A stretch of DNA of 64,000 nt from Mytilisepta virgata (lineage: Eukaryota > Mollusca > Bivalvia > Mytilida > Mytilidae). Shown piece by piece: positions 1-13,970 of the stretch; the stretch's first letter is position 1; every line of letters starts with the position of its first letter. The notes below the pieces were generated by a model, which ran no database searches, was not told where the DNA came from, and was given only the letters and a program-made list of their open reading frames with translations. The translations under genes and the position numbers were made by a program. Location of the stretch: NCBI GenBank assembly GCA_028015205.1, contig CM051521.1, positions 101,470,513 through 101,534,512 of the forward strand, in the 5' to 3' direction.

Positions 1-920
1 AACGGGTTTTTGAATTTCCTTCAAAATTTCAGGTTAGGTAGATCTTGTCATGCTGATCAATTTTACCCCGTCAGATTTTTGATATCTGTAACGGTTTTAA
101 AGTTATAAGCCAAAAACAACACATGCACCCCTATATTCTATTTTTAGCTACGACAGTCATGTTTTACGTCAGATCAAAATAAATTGATGATCGTTTGTAG
201 ATGACATGTCATAGATCACTCCTATTAAGTTTCAAACCAATCGTCCCAGCGGTTTCAGAGAAGATTTTTGAATGAAAAAATTTTGAAAATTTGACAAAAA
301 AAGGGCAAAAACTCCTAAATGGGTTTTGGGATTTCCTTTAAAATTTCAGAGTAGGTAGATCTCAACATGGCAAACATTTTTCAAATTTACATTTCACTTC
401 TATCTCAAATAGTTTTGGAAATAAATGACAAAAAATGTTAAAATTTTGAAAATTTGACAAAAAAAGGGCAATAACTCCTAAATGGGTTTTGGAATTTCCT
501 TCAAAATTTCAGGGTAGGTAGATCTTGTCATGCTGATCAATTTTACCCAAGTCAGATTTTCGATATCTGTAACAGTTTTTGAGTTATTAGCAAAAAACAG
601 CAATTAACCCCCCTATGTTCTATTTTTAGCAACAGTGGCCATGTTTTTCATCGGATCATTATAAAATGAGGAAAGTTTGTGGAGGACATGTCATATATCA
701 TTCCTATGAAGCCTCGATCCAATCTGCCCAGCCGTTTCAGAGGAGAAGATTTTTGAAAATCAGCCAACCAGAAACAAGAATTGCCTCTGGTGGCCATGTT
801 TCTTGACCAATCAGAACTAAATGAGGAAACTTTGTTGAGGACCTTCCATACACCACTCATGCAAAGTTTGGTTGGAATTGGCCAAATGGTTTCTGAGAAG
901 AAGATGTCTGAATGAAAAGC

Positions 921-967
921 TAACGACGGACGGACGACGGACGACGGACGAAGGACGGACGACGGAT
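921..967 (+). repeat. GACGGAC minisatellite in element tail
   Basis: Short units GACGGAC/GACGGACGAC repeat imperfectly just before the terminal hairpin. Similar purine-rich runs precede the tails near 14450, 19680, 28620, 34850 and 51880, so this is a module of the elements rather than an independent microsatellite. Confidence 0.8.
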
Positions 968-983
968 GCCAAGTGACGGCAAA

Positions 984-1012
984 AGCTCACCCTGGCAATA
1001 GCCAGGTGAGCT
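984..1012 (+). repeat. Terminal hairpin AGCTCACC..GGTGAGCT
   Basis: AGCTCAC-C-CTGGC pairs with GCCAGGTGAGCT around an AATA loop, with one bulged C. It is followed by AAAA. The same hairpin with different inner bases closes elements at 19328, 26411 and 56714. Confidence 0.8.
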
Positions 1013-1020
1013 AAAAATTA

Positions 1021-1260
1021 TAATGTAGTTTCAGGGAGAAGATTTTTTAAAATTTACCAATTGAAACCAATTGTTCATCAACCGTAACCAAAGGAGGATC
1101 GTTTGTAGAGGTCCTACCATACAACATTCCTACCAAGTTTGGTTACAATCCACCAAGTAGTTTCAGAGAAGATCGAAAACGTGTAAAGTTTATGGATGAC
1201 AGACGACGAAAGAAAAGTGACAACATAAACTCACATGTCTTATAGGCAATCTCAGCTAAA
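1021..1260 (+). mobile_element. Older copy of the hairpin-tailed element (3' part)
   Basis: Contains decayed forms of the same phrases: 'tagtttcagggagaagat', 'ccaagtttggttacaatcc' and 'gatgacagacgacgaaag'. It ends in ACTCAC...CTCAGCTAAA, a worn version of the tail hairpin. It is non-coding and much more diverged than the copy before it. Confidence 0.55.
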
Positions 1261-2020
1261 AAAGGTTTAGAATGTGCACATAGAACACATATATCCTTGT
1301 CTTGGATATGTAGAAGAATGGAAAGAGGACATCTGAACAACTTTTATGCAATATACCAAATTTGAACTCTACCTGCTTTAAACAATGCTCAGTGTTAAAA
1401 GTTCTAATGTTTGGAACACACTATCACTCAAATTTTTAAGCAGAAAACTCAAATGAATTTAATGGTTCTTGGATTAAGGAATATGCATGTCAATACTGCC
1501 ACATACTTAAGACTGATGCACAGAGACAGAGTCTGCAAAAAGACATGTTACCCAACACGAACAAATTTTTCTGACTCTGAGCAGATCACTATTTTGGTCT
1601 TATTAAAAAATGTTGCATTCTTAGTGGAGAATAATTTTGAAGTCTTTAGTTTGACCCAGATGTGGATTGAAGTCGAAACCACAATTAAGACCACCAAGAC
1701 AATTCTTTGAAAAATGGATTACCAAAGAACAATCCCATCAGTTTGGTACAAATGACCCATTTTTTGCCTTTTGGATTATGGGACACAATTTTGAAAGGGA
1801 ATAACACAAAGAATTTTCCATCAAAGTTTAGGTTCAGGTTGGTCCATTAGTTCTGAATGAGAAGCTTGTCAAATGCATTTTGCTGATATTTTTTTCTCCT
1901 TATTTTTTGCAATAACAGCCACATTAAGTCCAAGGTCAATTTCCCCAAACACAAATCTAAAAAGTGATGATCCAAGAACCATTACACTTCTGTTTGGTCC
2001 CAGTTAGTCAAGACCCCCTA
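1261..2020. other. AT-rich sequence with faint remnants of the same repeat family
   Basis: No gene is seen. Between about 1690 and 2010, phrases such as 'ggacacaattttgaaaggga' and 'ggtccattagttctgaatga' recall the tandem core units of the hairpin-tailed elements, but no boundary can be drawn. An open frame at 1411-1710 (99 codons) has no recognisable domain. Confidence 0.4.
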
Positions 2021-3680
2021 TACTCCTTTTCCCATTAACTACATAAAATCAAAGAAGACGTTCCCGAAAATAACCATCTTTTCTAATAACAAGAAAATGA
2101 TTAAAAAGATATGTTGATACAATGTAACTTTATTTCATCTAAAACTACATGTCAATAAAAATTAGGAAATTTCAAACTTTTATAATGGAATAATATGAAA
2201 TCTTTTGCAATTGTGATATATTGCTTACACCAGACTTCAATAAATATAAAATGAACCTTTCATCCTAAATAAATTTTAATTATATAATATCACGGATCTA
2301 CAATAAAAGTGAATTTAAATTTTAGCCTTTTGAAACAATATCCTATAAATTCACGACTTATGATTTCAGGAAGTTCAGGTGTGACATTATTGATAATGGT
2401 ATCCTTATATCAATCAGATATTATAAAAATCAGGTACAGATCTGTGATGTGGTTTTGAAAAGGAAGTCTCGTCAATTCAATACCTTGGGTTTTATATCTA
2501 CAGATGAGAATTATCTAACATATTTTTTGCTTCAGGAATCTTGCTTCAAATTTCAGTTAATAATTAACTACATACATATCTACCTAAAGGGAAATAATTC
2601 TGTTACTGGTCAGATAACACGGTACAGAATAAGAAGATCATATAATGTCATAATTCAGGTTAAGTTAAACTCTAACCAGATGAGACATGGGACAACAACA
2701 CATCCTTTATATAAAATAACATGAAAGACAGCAGATGAGAAAATAACCCATCTTCAAAGTCCTGTTTTATGAGTTTGACAACTTTCATATATATTTTCTA
2801 TAAAGTTATCATTGGCTTCCATTTTCTCTCTAGCTAAATTCATAATTTGGTCATGTTCTAGGATGCATTGTGTTAATATAACTGTATGTGCAACATTCTG
2901 AATTAATCTTATGACCAGAGATTTACAATCATATTAATTTAAGTAATTTCTCTTGTCATGTCACTATCCGTACTATCATCACTATGTTAAAACCCTTTTG
3001 TTGTATAAATTTTCATAAAGTCAAATTCAAAAAAATTTTGGTTAAAAAAATCCCCAAAATTTGGAGTATTTGAGCATTTTACTTTATAATTTTCTTCATT
3101 ATTATAAAGCAATGATGAAAATATCATGTTGCACACATGAATGATTTCTGTCTCAGCAGATGAGCGCGAAATTTTATTTGTTGACTACCTTTGTTTAGTT
3201 TATTTGACACTTAACTAAAAAACCTGTCATCCATGAACACCATTTTCAAGTTCAGCTTCTTATGGATAAAAGAAACATTTTAAGTAATGTATTTAAAAAG
3301 ATAAAAAGTACTCAATTTTATTGTCCAATACATTGCTGTGACAGATGTATGTAAAACGAAATCGTAGAATTGATTATGAATTTATATTCTACTGTGAATA
3401 ATTAGAAAACTAATTCTATTCTGTAACACAGCAGGACCCTTTTTTTTCATACAATATGTTGATATGAACATTTATATTTTAACAGTTATTATATTATTTC
3501 TCTACCTTTTATAATAATTTTGTTTCTTTAACGACAAAATGACTTTGTAATGATGACATTAAGTATCATTAAGGTCCATGGTTGACCACAATACATCAAC
3601 AAAATCTCTCTGACAATTTTGTTTAGTTAAAAATAACAATAATAAAATACAAATAATATGAAATAAAATAAAGCTTAACA
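2021..3680. other. AT-rich, nothing recognised
   Basis: I see no coding signal, RNA gene or clear repeat here. There are only long A/T runs and short chance frames. Confidence 0.5.
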
Positions 3681-3684
3681 TCTA

Positions 3685-4090
3685 TACAGTATAGTATAGT
3701 GTACAGTATAGCATTTTTATCAATACTGCACATTTATGTAAATTATGAGGCCTACATATACTTATCAACAGCTTACATACAGTAAATTATGAAGTAAACA
3801 TGTATTTCAAAATCTACTTTCTACAGCTTACATACAATATATTATGAAGCATGCTTCCAACGTCTACCTTTTCACATCTTACAAAAAGTAAAGTATGAAG
3901 GATACCTTCAACATCAACTTTTCAGTAAATAACGAAGCCCACCTTCAACTTCTACTTTCTACTGCTTACATACAATAAATTATGAAGCATACTTCTACCT
4001 TCTACAATCATATTCCGTTAGGTATGTAGCATACCTTGAACATTAAATATTCTACAGATTACAATAAATTATGAAGTATATCTACTGCAA
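3685..4090. repeat. Decayed tandem repeat, about 40-55 bp unit
   Basis: A unit of the form 'cagcttacatacaataaattatgaagcatac..ttc..ctac' recurs about seven times, starting near 3725, 3767, 3827, 3877, 3925, 3963 and 4055. Unit length varies and substitutions are many, so this is an old minisatellite. A short TACAGTATAG repeat at 3685-3713 precedes it. Confidence 0.6.
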
Positions 4091-7000
4091 TTACTTTTCT
4101 TCAGCAAACTTTCTGTCGGTGTAAAACTACTGTATATTTACAACATACTAAGAGCAACTTATGTTGCTATTGGGAAAGAGTTCCTAAAAACATCCCATCT
4201 TGCACCACTGAGCACTTGTCTACAGAGAAATATATTATCATTTTAAGCTCTGCTTCTAAGTGCTATTTGTTGCCATGAGAGAATTTTGCTTTAGTAAATT
4301 TTTATGAACTTTACAAAGATGTACTCCCATACAAACGTAAAATGCATGCATTTTTCTGATCATAACCATTACAAGGCGAACATATCGAATATAGGTAGTC
4401 TCCTCTACAAACTTACGCAAATTACTTGAAATTATATGAACCTTTGGACTGGAATTTAAAAATTGGAATGAAAAGTAAGAGCATTGGAACAGAGATGAGG
4501 GATTGTACAAAAATACAGATACTTTTAAACAAAATTTCAGTTTAAGCTTATTTAAGACCTTCCAACTTCCATGGAAACAAAAATTGAAGGTCTTATGTGG
4601 CGGTGTGTAAAAATTACATAGTGAGTGTGGGCTGTCCAATTGAAGTCACACCCTAAGGTGGCGAGTGGGGGAGAAAGTATATTACTAGTAAGGTCTTCTT
4701 CTGCAATTTTTGTCTTTATACGCCCACCCCCATTTTTAAATTTTAATGTTTCAAACAAACTGACTGCCTGCTGCTGTACCTAGACAAATCACAAGTAGTA
4801 TGTTCTATCTGGAGACTGGTTTATGATTAAAAGGAAAATATTTCAGGTAAAATACCATATAGAAACATAAAAGCAATCATAAATGGTGTTATAAATGGCT
4901 GTCATAAGTATCAAAACTGATAGAAATTAAAGATAAAATTTACAGAAATTTAAAAATGAATAAATATAAATATATTGCATTGATATCTTCACATGTTATA
5001 TTTTACACTTAAAATTAAGATATTTTTTAAATTTTCAGATTGAAATATTTAAAATATGCAACTTTCTTTAAATGCCCATATATTATCTGATAAAAAGTAT
5101 ATAATTATTTCTGGAAGATAAATTTTTTGCGTCATGATTTTTATTTGAACAAGAACCAAGAAATTAATCCGCCATCTCCTTGTTAATACACTGTAAATAA
5201 ATCTGTAAACTCATCTTTGATAGATCAATGTAGCTCGCACATGGCCTTTTGTAAAATATATTTCAATTAGTAAACGATATGATCGACAACATCAAGAACG
5301 CTGTTCCGTGACGACGGCATATAAAACTTTGTATTAAAAATTTTCAATTCTTGATTTGTCAGCAATTGATATTTTCAAACAGTAACAAAAATAGAAGCTA
5401 AATCACTTTTCATTTTATGAAATCAATAAATACCAAACACTGTTGTAATAAAATGCGCTAAAGTGATTTTAGGAAAAATATGATAAATCTTGTTTGTTGG
5501 TGACTTTCTGAAAGCCCTACAATGAACAGCCATTACATTCTATCACTTAACTCTAATTAATCATATCATACAAAAGTCAATATCTCAACTAGATTACATT
5601 GGTCTAAGATGTAGGGCATTAATAATGACACTGACAAGCCACTTGGCTGAATCTAACACGAAAAGCTGTGAAAAGTTGACAAAATGGTCAACCCGATCAG
5701 TGAATTAAGAGAAGATAATAAGTAAATATGTTTAAACAGTTTCTTATTCCCAATGTTACTTAATATGCCATCTGACAAGAAAGAAAAATCACTCCGAAAA
5801 AATGATATATTGACTTTTCCAGTTAATAATGTCAAGAAGTTCAATGCACTTGATTGCACATATCACGTTATAATAACCCTGTAATAAAGATTTGCTAATG
5901 CCTAGGTCATTTGGGTATTTATTTTGACTAAATGGTCCAGCATTCTGCCTAAGAGGTTTATAAGGCAATACAAATGTTTAATGAAAACAGATTTGGTCAA
6001 TTTAATATTTGAACCTTCTAAAGTTCTGCATCCAAAATAATTATGGATTTTCACTCAAACATTTACTGATATATACACTTACAACAATCATAGTGGCAAA
6101 CAATTGTCTAAGATAATCTCTTAAAGAACAACAGCACAAAAGCAAGGACTGACCAACATGAGAAAATTATCTCTTACAACAAAGGAGCTAAGGAATGAAT
6201 GGACTCTCAACAGTGAATGGACTGGATAGGTCAAAATTATAGAATACTTTCTAAACAACAACTGCAAGGTAGGAATTAAAAACCCTTCCTAAACACCAAT
6301 ATAAATATAGATAGCCAATAGATTTCTTACACAACAATAATCTACAGCATGAGATAATTCTCATCAACAACAGTGCAAAGAAGGAGATATTTTTTATACA
6401 AGCCGGCAAAGGCATGAATTTGTTCAACATGAGAGAATTTTCTTACCAACTATGCAAAAACATGCAAGTTTTAATTTGTCAAAACAAGATCAATTTCATT
6501 TTTTTTTAAATAGAGATGTCAAATCCTTAATACCAAATTGTCATTGGATACTGTGTCTTCTAATGAACTGTTTGGAACATTAAAAGGCAACAAAAAAAAG
6601 ATCATGAAAAAAATATAAATAAGGTTTATTATAAAATTTAAATAAAATACAATGGTTTAGACAAGTGACACATATTTATTTCACCCTTGTCAAGAGAAAT
6701 GAATTATAAGGATACCACATTAACAAATGTGCCTCCATCTACAGCAAAGTTTGTTAGCATGCTCCTCAGGCATGCTCATATACCCATCAACCCATATTAA
6801 AGAAAATTAGCAATAGAAGTTGCCAAAAATACTTGTGAAATATAACATGTACTTTGTCTTCTAAGCAATTGTTCCCCATTTTGATTTTCTGTGATAAAGA
6901 AACCTATTTAGAATTTGATTAGGGGTACAAAAGTATATTTTGGTTGTATTTACAAAGCAAAACATAAACACAGTTCCCTGTAGTCTACAATAGATCTTTG

Positions 7001-9800
7001 TCAATACTATAGGGTTGAAAAATATTGCCCCCAAGCAAAATAATATATTACACGAGCTTGGGAGTGCAGTATAGTATTTTGTAAGGGTCAATATTTTCAA
7101 GTCTATTTTCTACATCAACGACAACAAATGCATGTATGGAGTGCATGGACTCTTAGAAAATTGCACAATAAAGTTTGGTTATGTTCGACCTGCAGTTGCA
7201 GTTAAAATTTCCTTTATATAAGATACAGACACTTTATGGGCATATAATAGGGGCAACATGTAATACAAACAAAATAAATGAATTGGTATGATTTTTGTTT
7301 TGTTCAAAGATATAGTTTTTTGTGTTTCCTGTTACACCACTGTACCCAATATTATGAGAATAATTTCCCCTTACTCATCTATCAAGAGGTTACAATCAGG
7401 AATCACTACTTACTATTAGGTTACTACTTTAATTCTTCTTTGACCTACAAAAGAAAATAGCATGATAAAATTAAAGTAATTCATGTCTGTGAGATTAGAA
7501 CTATAAATGTTATATTAAAAATCTATAAGTAAACACAAATCTGTATCATGAGCCTGACTGGCTATTATCTGGTAATACAAATTGTTAATCCCAATGGTTT
7601 CTAAAGAGTTGGTATAAATTGTTAGATAATCAAGCAAGAGTACCCAGTCACATTCTGTAAGGGAATAACATGCTTATGAAAGGACAACAAAGCAACATTT
7701 AATTCTGAGGACATTTTTTTTTAATAGTCGACTAATTCAAGATCGAAAACACTAATAATATCTCACAAGACCATCTAATAAGCCTTTTGAGCTTTCGATA
7801 GTAGTACACAAAACAAAAATATATCCAAAATACCATAGTACAAACGGAGTAAAACATTTTACACCATTATATTTTGATAAATTACAATATTTCATTTAAC
7901 GATTTGTCAAAACTTAAGAATGCAATATTTTCTGCAGAAATACATTCCAGTGAAATTTGAACATTACATAGGGTAATAGGTAAGGTTTACTTTAACGAGT
8001 TTATACAGCCTTACTTTTGTTCAACAAATCGAAGGATGACCCCAAAGATCATGTTGTTACTTCATCGACAGGTTACGACAATGGTTAAATGTCTGCTATC
8101 TTCAATAAGCACAAATTTAAATCCCTTTCAAATCAAAATACCAGACAAAGAGCATATTCTTTTGTCGGCTGTATTGTAGTATTTATACCTTAAACAGGTT
8201 CACAATTGTAGATTTGGATTGAAAAAGTAACATTTTTTACAAAAGGACGGAAACCATTGACGACAAAAGATGTTGTGTCATGTATCTTCTATCCATAAAG
8301 GTCAGGGAATGGGTCAATGTAACAAGCCTTGTGACAATTTACCATCAGTATGTGACAAATTATGTCAATGTAAAATGTTAGATAAAAATCAAATTTTGAT
8401 GATTATCTATAATTTAGAGAAAATTTATATTTTAAATGTAACCTTAATAACAATTATGCATTACAACTCAGGGGGTTCTATTACTCCTAACAAAAGCAAG
8501 CTATTTCATATCTTGGTACCATTTCACTCTTTCAATCTCAAATTAACAGTTGTCTTGTGGTGAATATTGGGAATCACTGTTTAAAAAAAAGATGTCACTT
8601 ATCAATTAATTACATCCTAACTGATGGGAAATTTTCTCGCCGACAAAAAACCCCATCTCATATTAGTTATTATATTTCATCAAAGCAGCTATTACAGATA
8701 TTTCTATAAAAATATTTTTACACACAAACAAAACAAATGAAAAAAGAATTTTTTTTTTAATCCCAGGTCACAGAGAACCAAAAGCCTTTACCGTTGGTGG
8801 CATCAATTTTGCTGCACATCATTATCATTCGGTAACAGCCAATCAGAAATAAAACCAACAAAACAGGTCATCTTGGTACCAATATCATAAATACATAGTC
8901 TAAAATCATTTCAGTCATCATCAATAGAGCCCCACATTTTTTGTGTGCCAAAATAATACTTTTATAACTCTTTAAACTATCATTTGTTTCCATCAACAGC
9001 ATTAGCCAATCAAAACCCACTTTTCGGTAAATCTCAAATCACAAGGATTTCCGTTTCCCTGTTAAATATTAGTGGCACAATTCCTAAACCAAATAAATCT
9101 TGCAACAATGATACAGCTTTGAGTGATGAAATTTGTGTATTGCCTTATCCATGCATTCTGTTTGATAAAACATATGAAATGCACTGTTGCATATTTGTCA
9201 TGAGGCAAATTAATACAGTTCCTATAATTTTTGGGATACTTATTAGCATGTCCTTTAAATCTAAAGAGAAAACCATTTATACAAGAAGGATAAACAAATA
9301 TTATACTATTTACAAATGAGTCAAGTAGAAAATAAGAAAGTAATCGTTGTATAATTATTGATCCTCTGCTAACACTCACTGTAAAGTCAACACAGCTGGT
9401 ATTAAACAGATTTCTAATTGATTTAGTTACTGTAATTTATTCATCTTATTTAGTAGAATTTAGTTATATCATGTAATAATTTAGCCTTTTTACAATAATA
9501 ATTAAATTAAATACTATCCAAGTTAATTATGTAAAAGATGAAAAATAAGCCTTTTTACTGCATTGTTCAACATGATTTTAACATCTTCTATATGTAACAA
9601 AACTTGTCACCTATAAAAAGAATTCTTAAACTTATAAGAGGAGCTTAATTCAATAAAACCTGAATCAAAAAGTTTAAAACTGAACACAAACAGAATTTTA
9701 ACACCACGGCTTAATCTTATTTTATTGGTAAAAAGTACTTTAACATTTAGCCTTCTGTAGAGTTCTGTTATTGTGATAGATATAAAAATAACCAACTAAA
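4091..9800. other. AT-rich, nothing recognised apart from one short inverted repeat
   Basis: A perfect 10-base inverted repeat (TAAGACCTTC at 4553-4562, GAAGGTCTTA at 4586-4595) is the only structure noted. Open frames at 4256-4639, 8270-8563, 8984-9319 and 9062-9379 are short and have no recognisable domain. 8984-9319 and 9062-9379 overlap on opposite strands, so at most one could be real. Confidence 0.45.
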
Positions 9801-12090
9801 CGTGATATATTCAAATTATTATCATATTAACGCCTTACACCTGAACATCAAATCAATGAGGGAGAGTTCTGAATACAATGTATTTACATCATGTACTTTT
9901 CCTCAATTTAGTCACATTCATCATTATTATTATCTCCCTTCGTTTTGAAATTTATTACTGAAATTTTCACAAAAAAACGCCATGAAAGATAGCTTTATTC
10001 AAAAGAACTGAATTCGATTTAAAATGTGTCATAGGTGACAGCCACAAAAACAAAACCATTCTTTCCCATATATTGTACCCTTAAAATACCCTTTCCCCTC
10101 TTTAATGATCTTCATTTAGATACAATTTATCAATATACAAAAAATACACTAATGCATTCTTAAAATATCCTGCACACAAAATTTGTAATTAATGTGCATC
10201 ATTATCTACTTTACTGAAACTTTATTAACTTGCTTACCAATATTTATTTTATTGTTAACATCAAAAACTCTAAGGTAAATGTGATAAAATAATTGCTTGC
10301 ATAAGAAAGATCCTGCTTCACACTCGGTACCTATCACTGCACCATAAACTGATTATTGATTAAGGATGATTCATTAATTATTTAAAAACCTGGAAATATT
10401 CCTAGAAAGCATTAAATAATTACCATGCTCAATTACTCTTTTATTTTGTCCAAGTTAGCTGCATTTGAACAAAAGAATAACGATTTCTTCATGTTATTGG
10501 AATAAATGTTTCATCAATCTTTTAAGATCAATTAACATAATCATGACACATAATATGTTTTTAAGGAAAGTTGCGTATCTATTATTGTATTGATTCCCAA
10601 TCTTCTCGCGACTCCTTCCCACACATAATAGGCGGATCAAATATTACTTTATCACAATCCCAATAAAAAATCTGTTTTCCTTTAATCAAATAAAATACAT
10701 TGGCTAGTTTATTGATCTAATTCTCAACATTAGTATGTTATATGACGATGTCATTTTGTGCCTTATTTAGTATTCTCAACGGGCCAGTTCATATGATTGG
10801 CCCATGATTTTGTGTCAAGTAACAACGGCTATTAAGTCAAATTTGCCGGTAACAAAGCTTTGGCAAATATTTCATAAAAATGGTATCGGGTTGCAAAAAA
10901 ACACAAAAAATGATCTATATTTAATTTGAAACGCCCTGGGTTGTTATCAGTTCTTATAAGCTGATGTTTAATGATGAGTGAAAAATCTACTGTAATTGTG
11001 AATGGATAATGTGTTATTCTGAAGCAATCAAGCACATGTTTTACAAGTTTACAAATACCATTGAAAAAAACACTTGGTTGCACTAACAAACCCCCTGTGT
11101 GTGGAGATTTGCCCAAGCTCATGAAAAATTCAACACATCACGGTTTACAGAAGAATGTAGCTGTATTATGTTTCATTTGTCTGGTTAAATCATCATAGAA
11201 TCTGCAGCCACTAAAACATCTTCTATAATGAAATAATTATAACTTATGATCTCAGCTGATTGTCTATGGCATAAGGGAAATAACTCTTGAAGATTAATGA
11301 TTCATTATTCTGACTATGCTGTGTCCAATATCCAATGAAATCTCCACTTTAATTGATTTTTTATTTGACAAACTGACCACAGATAGTAAAAAATGTTAGA
11401 GTTACATGAATTAGGTAATACAAGAAAGATCATTATCCTTTAATTCTTTATTTGTGTGTTTGTTAATGTAAAGTTTATTCAAAATGCAAAAGTTTACTAC
11501 AGTAAAATAATAATTTATCTATTTTAAGGTGTTTACTGCAGAATTGAAATTAAACAACTTTAAAGGAATTGTGAGAAAAGGCAAAAAAAAAAAAAACAAT
11601 GCTTGTACTAAAAATTCTAGACCACCACAGGTATCTCAAAATATGTTATAACTTATAAAACTTCTCAAACTGAGAATAAAAATGTCCTGAGTATTTCCTC
11701 AAATTCTTAATTTTTTGCAGCCCTGTTGGTCAATAGGTCAGATGACGATAATATGAGAAAATCTTTAAATCTGAAATGTTTTATGAAACCCATGCCTGGT
11801 CATTTAAATTTGTGTGCCATTCAAATTTTCAACTGTTTGTTTATTAAGTAACCCAAGTTCTAATTTATTTAAATTCAAACTTTTAAGATATTTGCTTAAA
11901 GAGGAAAACTAAAAGAATCACTTAAATTTGAGTATTTCAAGTGTCCCTTTATTATAATACAGTTGAATTTCAGGAACAATAACTCTGCAACAGCCTGAAA
12001 TTTGATCTAGGTTTCTTATTACAAGCACGTTAAAAAAGGGCAGTTAATTTTCACTTTACGATGAGAAGCTGCAATAAAAGCACTGTAACA
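9801..12090. other. AT-rich, nothing recognised
   Basis: No gene or repeat boundary is seen. The sequence near 10590-10830 is less A/T-biased and of higher complexity than its surroundings, but I cannot assign it. Confidence 0.45.
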
Positions 12091-12092
12091 TG

Positions 12093-12425
12093 CCTGTCAA
12101 ATGACAGGTATTTCTATTCTTTTTAAATCTATCAATGCCAACTCTATATCAAGGAAAAAAAAGACCAAAACTGGGTCTGGACTGCTGGGTCGCAGCATGC
12201 AATTCATTGATCGGCAAACAGGATGTGGCTGCACGACAGATCTGAAATTTGCTTACATGCTATAACTCAACATTATCAAGCTGCAGACAAAATATATAAT
12301 AATTCACTTTTGTAGCATCCAAGAAAACTTTGACGAAAGTTTCCTACCCAAGGTCTTTCGGACAGAGGGACAGAGTTAAGCGGTTATTAGACATGCTTTC
12401 ACCTTTGGGGACGCAGGTAAAAATT
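12093..12425. repeat. Possible remnant of an element tail
   Basis: A small perfect hairpin, CCTGTCA-AA-TGACAGG (12093-12108), lies upstream. The block 12345-12375 ('tctttcggacagagggacag') resembles the GACAGAC-type tails of the neighbouring elements. The core is too worn to define units. Confidence 0.3.
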
Positions 12426-13970
12426 ACATTGAGGCAGGAAAATAATTTTTGCTATATTTTCATCAAACTATCTGTAAAAATGTTGGTAGTATGCTGACTT
12501 CATGTGTTACTGAGGTGACAACAAACTTTTTTATGTTACATGACAAAAATGTGAATAAAATAATTGTGATGGGGGGAGGGGATTGTATAGATTGTGGTAT
12601 AAACATGTGAAGGTGATATGATGTAGGAATTTATTTTTATCTGGGGTAGAAAGGATAAAGAAAGTAAATAATGTGTCTATATTCTTAAGTAAACAGTTAT
12701 CAGACAGAATTGTCACATTGATAAATCTTCATATAGTTTGTGAGAAATTGACTTTAAGCATACAAAACAATAAATCAAATGGAAAGAATTTATCAAGTCC
12801 TAATACCTGTAAAATAGGATATATATAATTGGCCACCCTGGGTGCGATTGAAATTTTATCCATATGTAGTTACAGATAAATCCCTTAGCTGACTAGGAAT
12901 GCTGAATCGAAATCTCAATTTTCAATGACAAAGACTGCCTTAATGACGCAGAGGTCAAACTTTTAAACTTCTTTCCACATACACCTGCAGATCATGAACG
13001 GTAAAAAAATGAATCTATGAAATTCACAAAGAAGAGGTAGTGTACTGGAAAAAATTGTTAAACTCACCTGTAGCACTCATAAAGATTATAAATTTGTTGG
13101 GTAGAACTGAAATTACCATAGTCACATATTATATTTTCTTCATAAAAATATTTTTTTGGGAGTTAAAACTTTTTAATTTATTCATTTTTTTCAATTTTAA
13201 TTCAGTAAAAAGATAACTGGAAATTTATATCAATAATAATAAATTTAAATGGATGAATAATGAGAAAATGATAATCTGAAGCACTTTAAGTGACAACTTT
13301 TCACTTCATAACATTCTTGAATGATAATATAATATTTCTCTTCAAGAAAACCCCAGGCATTTCATTATATTCAAACAAACAATATAACTAAGACCTTGTC
13401 TCTTTTTCATAATGACCTTGACCTTATATTATGGAGGTAGACAGGTGCAACCCAATTTGACCTCAACATCTTAACAAGTGAACAAAGGAAATAAAATCAG
13501 ATTTTTTTATTCCATTTTCTACATTCATCATTCATGTATTCAAATTTTGTTCATAAAAACTATCTGATTTAAATGTCAGACACAGCTGCAGTATCCAAAA
13601 ATTAACCACTTCTCTTATTGCGAGACCTTGCTTCCATATAATATGTAACCAGGAACTCCTACAACCCATGGGCACTAACCGGTATTGCTGAACCAATTCA
13701 TTTTTTACTTTTATACAAGCATTGTCATTTTCATGATATAGGTTGTTGGTTTTCTCTGCCAATAAAATCCTAATGAATTAATAAAGTTCAGCAGCATAAC
13801 ATCCCAATAAACAAACTATTTATAGACAAGCATTCTGAGAGTATTGCTGAGCAATACAATTTCCACTACTGGCTTCAGCTGTGAGAGAACACACCAAATG
13901 CTCTGTGACCATGTGAATGGGATGCAGACGTATGGACAGAGTGATTCCTAAAAATCCTAAAACTATGTTT
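12426..13970. other. AT-rich, no gene recognised
   Basis: Nothing coding. At 13918-13945 the text 'gatgcagacgtatggacag' looks like an element tail and may belong to an older insertion next to the element that starts near 13971. Confidence 0.35.

Larger units (their letters stand above)
1..1012 (+). mobile_element. Hairpin-tailed tandem-unit element, 5' end outside window
   Basis: A non-coding element built of diverged tandem units. The same opening phrase (GGGTTTTTGAATTTCCTTC and variants) begins units near 1, 318 and 480, and the unit near 480 closely repeats the unit near 1. Later blocks carry the recurring 'CCGTTTCAGAGGAGAAGAT' phrase. The element ends in a GACGGAC minisatellite, the phrase AAGTGACGGCAAAAGCTCAC and a hairpin. 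There is no open reading frame. Known bivalve 'pearl'-type and Helentron-related non-autonomous elements have this plan of tandem core, microsatellite and 3' stem-loop. Assignment to them is inference. Confidence 0.75.

Noticed and set aside
1411..1710. 99-codon plus-strand open frame
   Set aside because: No recognisable domain or neighbour. The composition is that of chance A/T-rich frames and the right end merges into repeat remnants.
4256..4639. 127-codon minus-strand open frame
   Set aside because: No motif, and a second minus-strand frame overlaps it in another register. No splice context can be argued.
8270..8563. Frame with a cysteine-rich start (CNKPCDNLPSVCDKLCQC), like a small secreted peptide
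   Set aside because: No signal peptide, the cysteine spacing fits no family I know, and the remainder is ordinary A/T-rich translation.
8984..9379. Overlapping 111- and 105-codon frames on opposite strands
   Set aside because: Mutually exclusive and featureless; expected by chance in 64 kb.
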